A program made the translations under genes and the position numbers. Below the pieces are notes generated by a model, which was not told the DNA's origin, made no database searches, and saw nothing but the letters and a program-made list of their open reading frames with translations. DNA of 64,000 bases from Sulfitobacter noctilucae (GTDB taxonomy: Bacteria > Pseudomonadota > Alphaproteobacteria > Rhodobacterales > Rhodobacteraceae). Shown in pieces: positions 26,419 through 34,784 of this stretch; position 1 is the first letter of the stretch; each line of letters opens with the position of its first letter. The stretch lies in contig NZ_JASC01000001.1 of the NCBI RefSeq assembly GCF_000622365.1, positions 124,001 to 188,000 on the forward strand, in the 5' to 3' direction.

Positions 26419-27039
26419 ATGAAACCAGAAGCGGTCGTGTTCGACATCGGCAATGTCCTGATCGAATGGCAGCCCGAACGATTTTTCGACAGCGTCATTG
26501 GCAAAGACCGCCGCCGTGCGATGTTTGCCGCTGTCGATCTGCACGCGATGAACGACCGCGTGGACAGCGGCGAGACCTTCTTCAACGTGATCTCCGAGAC
26601 CGCCGCGACCAATCCCGAGTGGCAGGCGGAGATCATGCTTTGGCATGACCGTTGGCTTGATATGGCGGCACCGGCCACTGATCATTCTGTTCGCCTGATG
26701 GCTGCATTGCAGGCGCACGGCGTGCCCGTTTTCTCGCTGACCAATTTCGGCATCCAGACTTACGCACTGGCCGCCCAACATTACGATTTTCTGAACCAGT
26801 TCGACCGCAATTTTATCTCGGGTCATCTGGGTGTGATCAAACCGGACCCCGCGATCTATCAAGCGGTGGAAGACCAAAGCGGTATCGCGCCGCAGGCGCT
26901 GCTGTTTACCGATGACCGCCCCGATAATATCGCCGCCGCTGCGGCACGCGGTTGGCAGACACATTTGTTTGACCACCCGCAGTCTTGGGCCAACAGGCTG
27001 GTTGACGCCGGGCTTCTGTCACAGGATGAAGCACGATGA
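26419..27039 (+). CDS. HAD-IA family hydrolase
   Basis: A 206-residue haloacid dehalogenase-type phosphatase. Motif I is FDIGNVLIEW (nucleophile Asp near residue 9), motif II the SLTNFG segment, motif III the lysine in GVIKPDPAIY and motif IV the acidic pair in FTDDRPDNI. The cap domain is helical, as in subclass IA. The substrate is unknown, likely a small phosphorylated metabolite. Its stop overlaps the start of the ornithine cyclodeaminase-like gene. GAGAGGG gives a good ribosome site. Confidence 0.9.
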   Translation: MKPEAVVFDIGNVLIEWQPERFFDSVIGKDRRRAMFAAVDLHAMNDRVDSGETFFNVISETAATNPEWQAEIMLWHDRWLDMAAPATDHSVRLMAALQAHGVPVFSLTNFGIQTYALAAQHYDFLNQFDRNFISGHLGVIKPDPAIYQAVEDQSGIAPQALLFTDDRPDNIAAAAARGWQTHLFDHPQSWANRLVDAGLLSQDEAR

Positions 27040-27953
27040 GTGTTCCAATGATCCCCTTTGATGCCGCCGAACCTTTACTGGACTGGATCGGCCTGACCGA
27101 GGCGCTGGCCGCAGGTCACCGCCTGCCCCGCGCCGAGATTGCGGATACCTTTCTGTACCGTGGAAAAGATACATTGCTGAACCGTGCCGCCTGGATCGAC
27201 GGGCTAGGGATCGCGGTGAAATCTGCCACCGTCTTTCCCGGCAATCCCGACAAGGGGCAGCCCATGGTGAACGGAGGGCTGACGCTTTATGCCGATGACG
27301 ATGGCAGGCTTGAGGCGATTGTCGATTTCCATCTGGTAACGAAATGGAAAACTGCCGGAGATAGCCTTTTGGCAGCCCGTCGCCTGGCCCGTCCTGACAG
27401 TCGCAACATCTTGATTGTCGGTGCAGGCAATCAGGGACGCGCTTTGCATGCAGCCTACAGCGCCGCTTTTCCGGAGGCGGCGTTCACCCTGTGGAACCGC
27501 ACCCGCGCTAATGCGGAGGCCATGGCCGCCGATTTGCCCGGCTTGCGTATCGCGGATGATCTGGAAGCCGCAGTTAATGCTGCAGACATCGTCACCTGCG
27601 CCACCATGTCCACCGCGCCATTGATCCAAGGTGCTTGGCTCCGTCCCGGCCAGCATGTTGATTTGATCGGAGCCTACCGCCCGGACATGCGTGAAGTGGA
27701 TAATGCCGCGCTGACACGCGCGCGTATTTTCGTAGACAGCTTCGACACCACCATCGGCCATATCGGCGAGATCAACATCCCGCTGGAGTCCGGCACCATC
27801 ACACGCGACGATCTGATTGCGGATTACTACGGGCTGGACGCGTTCAAGCGCCAAACCCCAAAAGAGATCACCCTGTTCAAGAACGGTGGCGGTGCGCATC
27901 TGGATTTGATGACGGCGCGCTATATTCTGGACCGCTGGACCGCTGCTGCATGA
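27036..27953 (+). CDS. ornithine cyclodeaminase/mu-crystallin family protein
   Basis: A 305-residue NAD(P)-dependent protein. The Rossmann motif ILIVGAGNQGRAL is near residue 126, and the N-terminal half has the substrate-binding VKSATVFPGN and the lysine in TKWKTAGDS. Family members include ornithine cyclodeaminase, alanine dehydrogenase and imine reductases, which cannot be separated by eye. It is coupled by four-base overlaps both to the HAD gene and to the hydrolase that follows, suggesting a small amino-acid or imine-metabolising operon. Confidence 0.88.
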   Translation: MSVPMIPFDAAEPLLDWIGLTEALAAGHRLPRAEIADTFLYRGKDTLLNRAAWIDGLGIAVKSATVFPGNPDKGQPMVNGGLTLYADDDGRLEAIVDFHLVTKWKTAGDSLLAARRLARPDSRNILIVGAGNQGRALHAAYSAAFPEAAFTLWNRTRANAEAMAADLPGLRIADDLEAAVNAADIVTCATMSTAPLIQGAWLRPGQHVDLIGAYRPDMREVDNAALTRARIFVDSFDTTIGHIGEINIPLESGTITRDDLIADYYGLDAFKRQTPKEITLFKNGGGAHLDLMTARYILDRWTAAA

Positions 27954-28873
27954 TCTGGGTGCTGCTGATCCTCGGCATCGTGATTGCCGTGCCGCTGGTG
28001 ATCGAACACCGTCGCCGGGTGATGAATGATGCCGCACGCGGATCGGCGTCGGGCCAATTTGTAGAGCTTTCACGCGGCGTTACGCACTACGCTTGGCATG
28101 GACCCGCAGGGGGACCGGTGGTTGTCTGCGTGCACGGGCTGACCACACCCAGCTTTGTCTGGCGCGGCATGACACCTGCGCTGGCTCATGCGGGTTACCG
28201 CGTGCTAACCTATGATCTTTATGGTCGCGGCTATTCGGACCGGCCACCGGGGCCACAGGACGGGACGTTTTTTGTCAATCAACTGGCCGAACTGCTCGCG
28301 CATGAGGGGGTCGGCGACCAGCTGACCCTGATTGGATATTCTATGGGCGGCGCGATCGCTGCCCGCTTTGCGGCGACCTATCCCGACCGCATGCACCAGC
28401 TGATCCTGCTGGCACCTGCGGGGATGTTAAACATTTCGACCGGACTGCGCGGATTTATCAAGAATGTGCCATTGATCGGCGATTGGCTGATGCTGGCGAT
28501 CTATCCCGCCATTCTGCGTCAGGGCTACAAGGCAGAGCGTGAGCTGCCAACCTCCGTCCCCCGTGTGACAGAGTTGCAGGCGCAAGAGCTGGAGTTCAAA
28601 CGATTTATCCCAGCTGTGCTGTCCAGCCTGCGCGGTATCCTGAGTGCCGACCTAAGCGGCGATCACAGGGCGCTGGCCGCTCGCAACCTGCCGGTGCTGG
28701 CCATCTGGGGGCGCGATGACACGGTGATCCCTAAAGCCTCTGTCGGCAAGCTGGCGGAGTGGAACCGCGCAGCCCAACAGGAAGCGGTCAAAGGGGCGGG
28801 CCACGGTCTGACTTATACTCATACCGATGAGGTATTGCGCATCATGCGCGGCTGGATGACCAAACCGGACTAG
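27950..28873 (+). CDS. alpha/beta hydrolase, membrane-anchored
   Basis: A 307-residue alpha/beta hydrolase beginning with one hydrophobic segment (IWVLLILGIVIAVPLVI) that probably anchors it in the inner membrane. The oxyanion segment VVCVHGLTTPSFVW, the nucleophile elbow LIGYSMGGAIAARF, the aspartate in IWGRDDTVIP and the histidine in GAGHGLTY form a complete triad. The substrate is unknown. It overlaps the preceding gene by four bases and the convergent MFS gene by four bases. Confidence 0.88.
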   Translation: MIWVLLILGIVIAVPLVIEHRRRVMNDAARGSASGQFVELSRGVTHYAWHGPAGGPVVVCVHGLTTPSFVWRGMTPALAHAGYRVLTYDLYGRGYSDRPPGPQDGTFFVNQLAELLAHEGVGDQLTLIGYSMGGAIAARFAATYPDRMHQLILLAPAGMLNISTGLRGFIKNVPLIGDWLMLAIYPAILRQGYKAERELPTSVPRVTELQAQELEFKRFIPAVLSSLRGILSADLSGDHRALAARNLPVLAIWGRDDTVIPKASVGKLAEWNRAAQQEAVKGAGHGLTYTHTDEVLRIMRGWMTKPD

Positions 28874-30111
28874 GCGGTCACCAGCCCCTCAAGACGCTTC
28901 TCGCGAATGGGAAGATGCACGATTGCGCTGAAGGCACCGACGCCCACACCGATCCACCAAACCGCCGTGTAGCTGCCGTAAATGTCGTACATGCGCCCCC
29001 CCAGCCAGACGCCCAGAAAGCTGCCCAGCTGATGGCTGAAAAAGATGATGCCATAGAGCGTACCCATGTAGCGCAGCCCGTAGATATGCGCGACCAACCC
29101 GGATGTGAGCGGCACGGTTGCCAGCCAAAGCGACCCCATGGCGATGGAGAAAACGATCACTGAGTCCGGGGTGATAGGAAGCAGAATGAAAAGCGCCGCA
29201 ACAATGGTGCGGCCCGTATAAATGCCAGCCAAAAGGTACTTCTTTGAATACCGTTTGCCAGCCCAGCCCGCCGCGAGCGTTCCTGCAATATTCGCCAGAC
29301 CGATCAACGAAATCGCGACCGCCCCCAGAGCGGAAGTGGTGGTGATCCCGATATTGTGCAGGACACCGCCCGCAAGGATGGGGCCGCAGAGTTCGGTCAC
29401 GAAAGCAGGGAAATGTGCGGTAATGAACGCCAGCTGATAGCCGCAGGAGAAGAAGCCCAGAAAGATCAGCGTATAGGAAGGATCCTTGAACGCTTTGACC
29501 AGGATTTGACCCAAGCTCTCCTCAAGCTCGGCCTTGCTGGCCTGAACGGGGGCGCGCATCAGCGGCAGCGTCAGCAGCATCAACAAGATCACGGCGGCAA
29601 AGACCATGAAGACCGATTGCCAATTCAGAAACGTCAGCATCCACTCAGCAACAGGCGCGCCGAACACTTGGCCTGCGCTGCCTGCCGCGGTGGCAATGGC
29701 CAGCGACATCGAGCGGTTCTCATCGCTTGAGGCACGCCCGACCACGGCCAGGATTACGCCAAAGCCGGAGCCCGCGATGCCAAATCCCACCAGCCAGGCA
29801 TAGGCCTGATGCTCAAGCGGGCTCACGGAATTGGCCGAGAGCACCAACCCCACTGCATAGACCAATGATCCAATGATGATCGCCCGCCGGTCTCCGATCT
29901 TTTCAGCCAAAGCGCCAAAAATAGGCTGGCCAATGCCCCATGCGAGGTTCTGGATCGCAATGGCCAGCGAAAACTCAGCCCGCAGCCAGCCGAATTCTTC
30001 GGCGATGGGAATCTGAAAAACGCCAAAGGACGCACGAACCGCAAAGCTGACCATGATGATCACGCACCCAACGATCAGGACGGGGGTGAAAATCGAGCTG
30101 CGCTGTTCCAT
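28870..30111 (-). CDS. MFS transporter, monocarboxylate/oxalate-type
   Basis: A 413-residue twelve-helix permease. The N-terminal half has SFGVFQIPIAEEFGW and the loop motif ALAEKIGDRRAI, and the C-terminal half has GLRYMGTLYGIIFFSHQLGSF, a pattern of the oxalate-formate antiporter/monocarboxylate carrier group. The substrate is not known. It is divergent from zapE across 135 bases and converges on the alpha/beta hydrolase with a four-base overlap. Confidence 0.85.
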   Translation of the reverse strand: MEQRSSIFTPVLIVGCVIIMVSFAVRASFGVFQIPIAEEFGWLRAEFSLAIAIQNLAWGIGQPIFGALAEKIGDRRAIIIGSLVYAVGLVLSANSVSPLEHQAYAWLVGFGIAGSGFGVILAVVGRASSDENRSMSLAIATAAGSAGQVFGAPVAEWMLTFLNWQSVFMVFAAVILLMLLTLPLMRAPVQASKAELEESLGQILVKAFKDPSYTLIFLGFFSCGYQLAFITAHFPAFVTELCGPILAGGVLHNIGITTTSALGAVAISLIGLANIAGTLAAGWAGKRYSKKYLLAGIYTGRTIVAALFILLPITPDSVIVFSIAMGSLWLATVPLTSGLVAHIYGLRYMGTLYGIIFFSHQLGSFLGVWLGGRMYDIYGSYTAVWWIGVGVGAFSAIVHLPIREKRLEGLVTA

Positions 30112-30246
30112 TGGATGATCCTTGATGTCCGATCATACGTTCGCCACTTATCATCCTCGCGTCAAATGAAGGCTTGTGAACCTTGCGTCACGAAACCGGA
30201 TGAGTGGTGCTTTTCATCCCCGCTGCAGATGCGCTATGGCTGTGCC

Positions 30247-31305
30247 ATGACCAGCCTGCGCGATACATATGACCGATTGATTGACGAAGGCAGGCTAACG
30301 TCCGACCCTGCGCAAGAAGCCGTGCTGCCGGAATTCGACCGCATCCGCGAGGCGCTGCTGGTGCCGGTGAAGAAAGGTCTGTTCCGCAAGGCACCGGAGC
30401 CGCCGCGGGGGCTTTATCTTTGGGGTGGTGTTGGGCGCGGGAAATCCATGTTGATGGATATGTTCGTGGAGCACTTGGAGGGTATTCCGTCCCGCCGTGT
30501 GCATTTTCATGCCTTCATGCAGGAAATTCACAGCGCGATGCACGAGGCCCGCAAAACAGGCGTTGATGATGCGATTGCGCCTGTGGCCGCAGAAGTGGCC
30601 TCGTCCGTGAAGTTGCTGGCCTTTGACGAGATGCAGATCACCGACATTACCGATGCGATGATCGTCGGGCGTCTGTTTCAGGCGTTGTTCTCTGCGGGGG
30701 TTGTGGTGGTCACCACATCAAACCGGATACCGGATGACCTTTATAAACAGGGGCTGAACCGCAACCTGTTCCTGCCTTTCATCGAATTGATCAAGGAACG
30801 GATGGTCGTGCATGAACTGGCCAGCCCGACGGACTATCGTCAGGATCGGCTGGCTGGCACTCAGGTCTATTTTACTCCTGTGAATGCAGAGGCACGGGCC
30901 GCGATGGATGCGGTCTGGAACGATCTTGCAGGCGATCCGGGTAAGCCCTTGGTCTTGCGCGTCAAAGGCCGGGATGTGGAAATACCGCAGTATCACAACG
31001 GCATGGCGCGGGCGCGGTTTCATGACATTTGCGGCAAGCCTTTGGGACCGGCAGATTACCTAGCCTTGGCCGAAGCTGTCCGCGTGCTGCTGCTGGATGA
31101 CGTTCCCACATTAGGCCGCAGTAATTTCAACGAGGCCAAACGTTTCGTCACGTTGGTAGATGCGCTTTATGAAGCGCGGGTGCGGCTGATCTGCTCGGCG
31201 GCAGCGCATCCCGAGATGCTCTACCTTGAGGGCGAAGGCACCTTCGAATTTGAACGTACAGCATCGCGCCTGCGTGAAATGCAGGCAGAGGGATGGGGCA
31301 GCTAG
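30247..31305 (+). CDS. zapE: cell division protein ZapE (AFG1-like ATPase)
   Basis: A 352-residue AAA-type ATPase of the ZapE/AFG1 family, which binds FtsZ at the division ring and affects it under stress. Walker A is GGVGRGKSMLMD near residue 59 and Walker B LLAFDEMQITD, followed by TTSNRIPDDLY and a C-terminal KRFVTLVDALYE block. I start at the ATG at 30247 (MTSLRD); the in-frame sequence upstream is not conserved in character. Confidence 0.93.
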   Translation: MTSLRDTYDRLIDEGRLTSDPAQEAVLPEFDRIREALLVPVKKGLFRKAPEPPRGLYLWGGVGRGKSMLMDMFVEHLEGIPSRRVHFHAFMQEIHSAMHEARKTGVDDAIAPVAAEVASSVKLLAFDEMQITDITDAMIVGRLFQALFSAGVVVVTTSNRIPDDLYKQGLNRNLFLPFIELIKERMVVHELASPTDYRQDRLAGTQVYFTPVNAEARAAMDAVWNDLAGDPGKPLVLRVKGRDVEIPQYHNGMARARFHDICGKPLGPADYLALAEAVRVLLLDDVPTLGRSNFNEAKRFVTLVDALYEARVRLICSAAAHPEMLYLEGEGTFEFERTASRLREMQAEGWGS

Positions 31306-31308
31306 GCC

Positions 31309-31500
31309 TTAGTCCCCGACCAGCGAAGTATTGTCTCGGGTCACAGTATCTTGCGGGTGATAGGGCGCATCAGACATATAAAGCGTCCAGACACCGCCAC
31401 CGATAATCGCCAGACTGATCAGAATAAAAATCGTTTGGGACAGGCCGCGCGATGGCTTTTTGACAGAGTCACCCCGGGCGTTACTAACATCCTGTTTCAT
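31309..31500 (-). CDS. small single-helix membrane protein, unknown function
   Basis: A 63-residue protein with a basic, polar N-terminus, one hydrophobic helix (TIFILISLAIIGGGVWTLYM, about residues 23-42) and a short polar tail. By charge the N-terminus should be cytoplasmic. No family is recognised. It ends three bases from the convergent zapE stop. The 103-base gap between its start and the folC stop shows no clear feature. Confidence 0.6.
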   Translation of the reverse strand: MKQDVSNARGDSVKKPSRGLSQTIFILISLAIIGGGVWTLYMSDAPYHPQDTVTRDNTSLVGD

Positions 31501-31603
31501 AATGCTCTTCCTCAGAAATTCCGGATGTGCGCGGCAGATGCGCCCCCAGATTGAGGAAATGCATACACTGAAAAGGCAAAATTTTGCAGGGGTGGCGCTA
31601 AAA

Positions 31604-32878
31604 TTATCCGTTTTCGCGTAAAATTGCACCAGCCAGATAAAGCGAGCCGCAAATCAGCACACGTGCTTCGGGGCATTCGGTCACAATCGCGCTCAGGGCG
31701 GCGGCGATGTTCTCGGCCTGCTGCGCACGCAAACCCACAGCCCGCGCTGCAGCAGCAGTCTCTGCCGCGGGCAGGGTCGCCTTCTCGCCAGGGATCGACA
31801 CGGCGTAAAGCGCAGTCGCATGATCCGCCAAGGGACGTAGGTATCCGGTGATGTCTTTGGTGTTGAGCATACCGCAGATCAAAAAGGTTGGGCGTGCCGG
31901 GCGTTCGGCCAGAACACTGGCAAGTGCGATACCCGCCGCCGGATTATGCCCGCCATCGAGCCACAACTCCGCTGTGCCCGCCAGATCAACCAAAGGTCCG
32001 GTTTTCAACCTTTGCATGCGGGCTGGCCATTCGGCTTGCGTCACAGCCGCTTCGCAGGCCATGTCGTCCACACCCAAGTGCCGTAGCGCCGCCAGCGCCG
32101 CACCTGCATTCATGACCTGATGCGCGCCCGGTAAATTGGGCAAAGACAGATCGAGCAGGCCTGTTTCATCTTGGTAAACCAGTCTGCCTGCTTCAATGCC
32201 GACATGCCATTGCTGGCCGTAAGCCAAAAGCGGCGCGGCCTGCCGGGCGGCCACCGCTTCGATCACATCCATCCCTGCCTCTTCCTGCGGACCGACGACG
32301 CAAGGTACACCAGGTTTGATGATCCCCGCCTTCTCTCCTGCAATTTCGGGCAGAGTGTCGCCCAGAAACTGCTGATGGTCGATGGATACGGGCGTGATGA
32401 TGCTGAGTGCGGTCTTGTCCATCACATTGGTCGCGTCCAGACGTCCGCCCAAACCGACCTCAAGCAGCGTGTAATCCGCAGGGGTCCGGGCGAATGCCAG
32501 CAAAGCAGCAGCCGTCGTAATCTCGAAATAGGTAATGTTGCCGCCCTTGTTCGCAGCGTAACATTCATCCAGCACTGCGGTCAGCGCATCCTCGTCAATC
32601 AGCGTGCCTGCCAGCCGGATCCGCTCGTGGAATCGCGCCAGATGCGGCGAGGTATAGGCGTGCACGGTCTTACCTGCCGCTTCCAGCCCTGCGCGGATCA
32701 TGGCCTGGGTCGAGCCTTTGCCGTTGGTGCCCGCGACATGGATCACCGGTGGCAGATCATTCTGCGGATTGCCCAACGCCTCCAACAGACGGAACATGCG
32801 GTCCAGCGTCAGGTCGATAATCTTGGGGTGCAGCGCCATCATCCGTTCAAGGATGAGATCAGAGGAAGGCGATGTCAT
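31604..32878 (-). CDS. folC: bifunctional dihydrofolate synthase/folylpolyglutamate synthase
   Basis: FolC adds glutamate to dihydropteroate and to reduced folates. The 424-residue Mur-ligase-type protein has the ATP loop VAGTNGKGSTQAMI near residue 48, the ITPVSIDHQQFLG segment, the lysine-bearing EIAGEKAGIIKPG, and the C-terminal domain with ELWLDGGHNPAA. The start overlaps the accD stop by four bases; accD-folC is a common pairing in bacteria. Confidence 0.96.
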   Translation of the reverse strand: MTSPSSDLILERMMALHPKIIDLTLDRMFRLLEALGNPQNDLPPVIHVAGTNGKGSTQAMIRAGLEAAGKTVHAYTSPHLARFHERIRLAGTLIDEDALTAVLDECYAANKGGNITYFEITTAAALLAFARTPADYTLLEVGLGGRLDATNVMDKTALSIITPVSIDHQQFLGDTLPEIAGEKAGIIKPGVPCVVGPQEEAGMDVIEAVAARQAAPLLAYGQQWHVGIEAGRLVYQDETGLLDLSLPNLPGAHQVMNAGAALAALRHLGVDDMACEAAVTQAEWPARMQRLKTGPLVDLAGTAELWLDGGHNPAAGIALASVLAERPARPTFLICGMLNTKDITGYLRPLADHATALYAVSIPGEKATLPAAETAAAARAVGLRAQQAENIAAALSAIVTECPEARVLICGSLYLAGAILRENG

Positions 32879-33828
32879 TTTTCGGGATCAGGCTGCGCGG
32901 CCTCTTCTGGCGCGTCGGTCAGCGCATGGTCCAGATCACCGCCCTCCTGTGGTGGAGGCAGATCACCGCGCACAGCAGGCGGCAAGCCCAGCAGCATACG
33001 CGTGATGTTGATCAGTTCATCGCGCAGATCGGTGCGCGGTGTGACGCGGTCCAGCATGCCGTGATCCAGCAGATATTCCGCACGTTGAAACCCGTCCGGC
33101 AGCTTTTCACGGATCGTCTGTTCAATCACACGCGGCCCGGCAAAGCAGATCAGCGCATTGGGTTCGGCGATATGCACATCGCCCAGCATAGCATAGCTGG
33201 CGGTGACACCCCCGGTGGTCGGATGCGTCAGCACCACGATATAGGGCAGCCCCGCTTCCTTCAGCATCTGCACTGCAACGGTGGTGCGCGGCATCTGCAT
33301 CAGTGAAAGGATACCCTCCTGCATGCGGGCCCCCCCGGCGGCAGAGAACAGGATCAGCGGGCGCTTGAGCTTGACCGCCTGTTCGGCGGCGGCAATGATT
33401 GCATTGCCCACATACATGCCCATTGATCCCGCCATAAACGAGAAATCCTGACAGGCGGCAACGATGGGAGTGCGGCCAATTTCACCTGTGGCCACCAGCA
33501 TCGCTTCGGCCTCCCCGGTCTGTTTCTGCGCGGCGCGTAAACGGTCGGGATATTTCTTTTGGTCCCGGAAATGCAGCGGATCAACCGCCGGTTTTGGCAC
33601 GTTCACCTCGGAGAATATGCCCCCATCAAACAACGCCGTGAAACGGTCACGCGGTGAGATCGGCATATGGTGTCCGCAGTTGGTGCAGACATTCAGATTT
33701 TCGCTAACCTCGCGATGAAACAGCATCGTCCCGCAGTCATCGCATTTGGTCCAAAGATTATCGGGCGTCTCGCGGCGCGAAAAGATCGAGTTGATCCGGG
33801 GACGGACGTAATTGGTGATCCAGTTCAT
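32875..33828 (-). CDS. accD: acetyl-CoA carboxylase carboxyltransferase beta subunit
   Basis: AccD with AccA transfers CO2 from biotin to acetyl-CoA to make malonyl-CoA for fatty acid synthesis. The 317-residue protein has the N-terminal four-cysteine zinc finger (C-x2-C, then CTNCGHH, near residues 29-54), and the crotonase-like core with SAAGGARMQEG and THPTTGGVTASYA. The acidic, proline-rich tail is common in this subunit. It is coupled to folC. A 59-base gap to the CPBP gene upstream holds nothing obvious. Confidence 0.97.
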   Translation of the reverse strand: MNWITNYVRPRINSIFSRRETPDNLWTKCDDCGTMLFHREVSENLNVCTNCGHHMPISPRDRFTALFDGGIFSEVNVPKPAVDPLHFRDQKKYPDRLRAAQKQTGEAEAMLVATGEIGRTPIVAACQDFSFMAGSMGMYVGNAIIAAAEQAVKLKRPLILFSAAGGARMQEGILSLMQMPRTTVAVQMLKEAGLPYIVVLTHPTTGGVTASYAMLGDVHIAEPNALICFAGPRVIEQTIREKLPDGFQRAEYLLDHGMLDRVTPRTDLRDELINITRMLLGLPPAVRGDLPPPQEGGDLDHALTDAPEEAAQPDPEK

Positions 33829-33887
33829 TCAGCGCCTCAAATGCTGTTTGCTGTCTCCCAGATAAGCGGGCCGCGCGGGAAATGCAA

Positions 33888-34784
33888 TCAACGCCTGATC
33901 GCCAGTCGCGCTGCCAGCCACATCACGAGCATCATGGCAAAGTCGACCGGCAGCCATGCGCGCAGTGCTTCGGTATCCTCCAGCCCGAAGGGCGTCAGAT
34001 AAAGCGCAAGGCCCGACAGGTCTTCGGGGAGGGAGACAATCAGCATGGCAGAGACATTATTCCAGAAATGAACCGCAATCGCAGGGCCAAGCGAGCCTGC
34101 ACGCGCCGTCAGGTCCGCCATCAGGATGCCGAACATTCCCGCCCACAAGGCGATGATCAGGGCATTGTCCCCCGCCGTATCAGGCAGGTAGTGGCCCAGC
34201 GCAAACAGCACCGAGGGCAGCACCATCCACGCCCAAGGCGAGCGAAAGCGCACGGCCAGTTGTTGCTGCACATAGCCGCGAAAAACGACCTCTTCTGCGC
34301 TGACCTGCACAAAGATCAGGATCAGCGAGGGGAACAGCAGGGCAAGCCACTTCTGCACCGGCATATTGGGGATAAACTCACCACCCATGCCCCAGGGAGG
34401 CAGCACAAACACAACCGCCATGACTGCCAGCACACTCAGGCTGACCAGCCGAAAATCGCGCAGCAGCGCAGGTATGGGTCCCAACAGGCTCAGGAAAGAC
34501 CGGCTATGCAGCAAGCGCACACTGATCGCGACACCCACGCTCATGAAACCGAAGCTGAGCAATAGCAAATACATCGCCAGCGCAGTCCGCCCTGTCATCA
34601 ATTCGCCCAGCATCGCGGGATAGCTGGTGCGGGCAAGGTTGTAGACCACCTGAAAGAAGACCTGGCTCAGCAGGATATAGGCAAAACCGGCCAGCACCAA
34701 ACCGGCGACAAAGCGCCAGAGTTCGGGTTTGTGACGGGCGGGCGCGATGAAAACCTCATGTGGGGCATAGGGAGCAGGCTTCAT
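33888..34784 (-). CDS. CPBP family intramembrane metalloprotease
   Basis: A 298-residue protein with about eight hydrophobic helices. The CPBP (Abi/Rce1-like) motifs are intact: EE-x3-R at 164-169 (VSAEEVVFRG), F-x3-H at 194-198 (LFALGH), and H-x3-N in AVHFWNN near 243. Family members cut prenylated or other membrane proteins or act in peptide immunity. Its start overlaps by four bases the stop of the large ABC-like gene, so the two are translated together; a substrate relationship between them is a testable idea, not shown. Confidence 0.88.
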   Translation of the reverse strand: MKPAPYAPHEVFIAPARHKPELWRFVAGLVLAGFAYILLSQVFFQVVYNLARTSYPAMLGELMTGRTALAMYLLLLSFGFMSVGVAISVRLLHSRSFLSLLGPIPALLRDFRLVSLSVLAVMAVVFVLPPWGMGGEFIPNMPVQKWLALLFPSLILIFVQVSAEEVVFRGYVQQQLAVRFRSPWAWMVLPSVLFALGHYLPDTAGDNALIIALWAGMFGILMADLTARAGSLGPAIAVHFWNNVSAMLIVSLPEDLSGLALYLTPFGLEDTEALRAWLPVDFAMMLVMWLAARLAIRR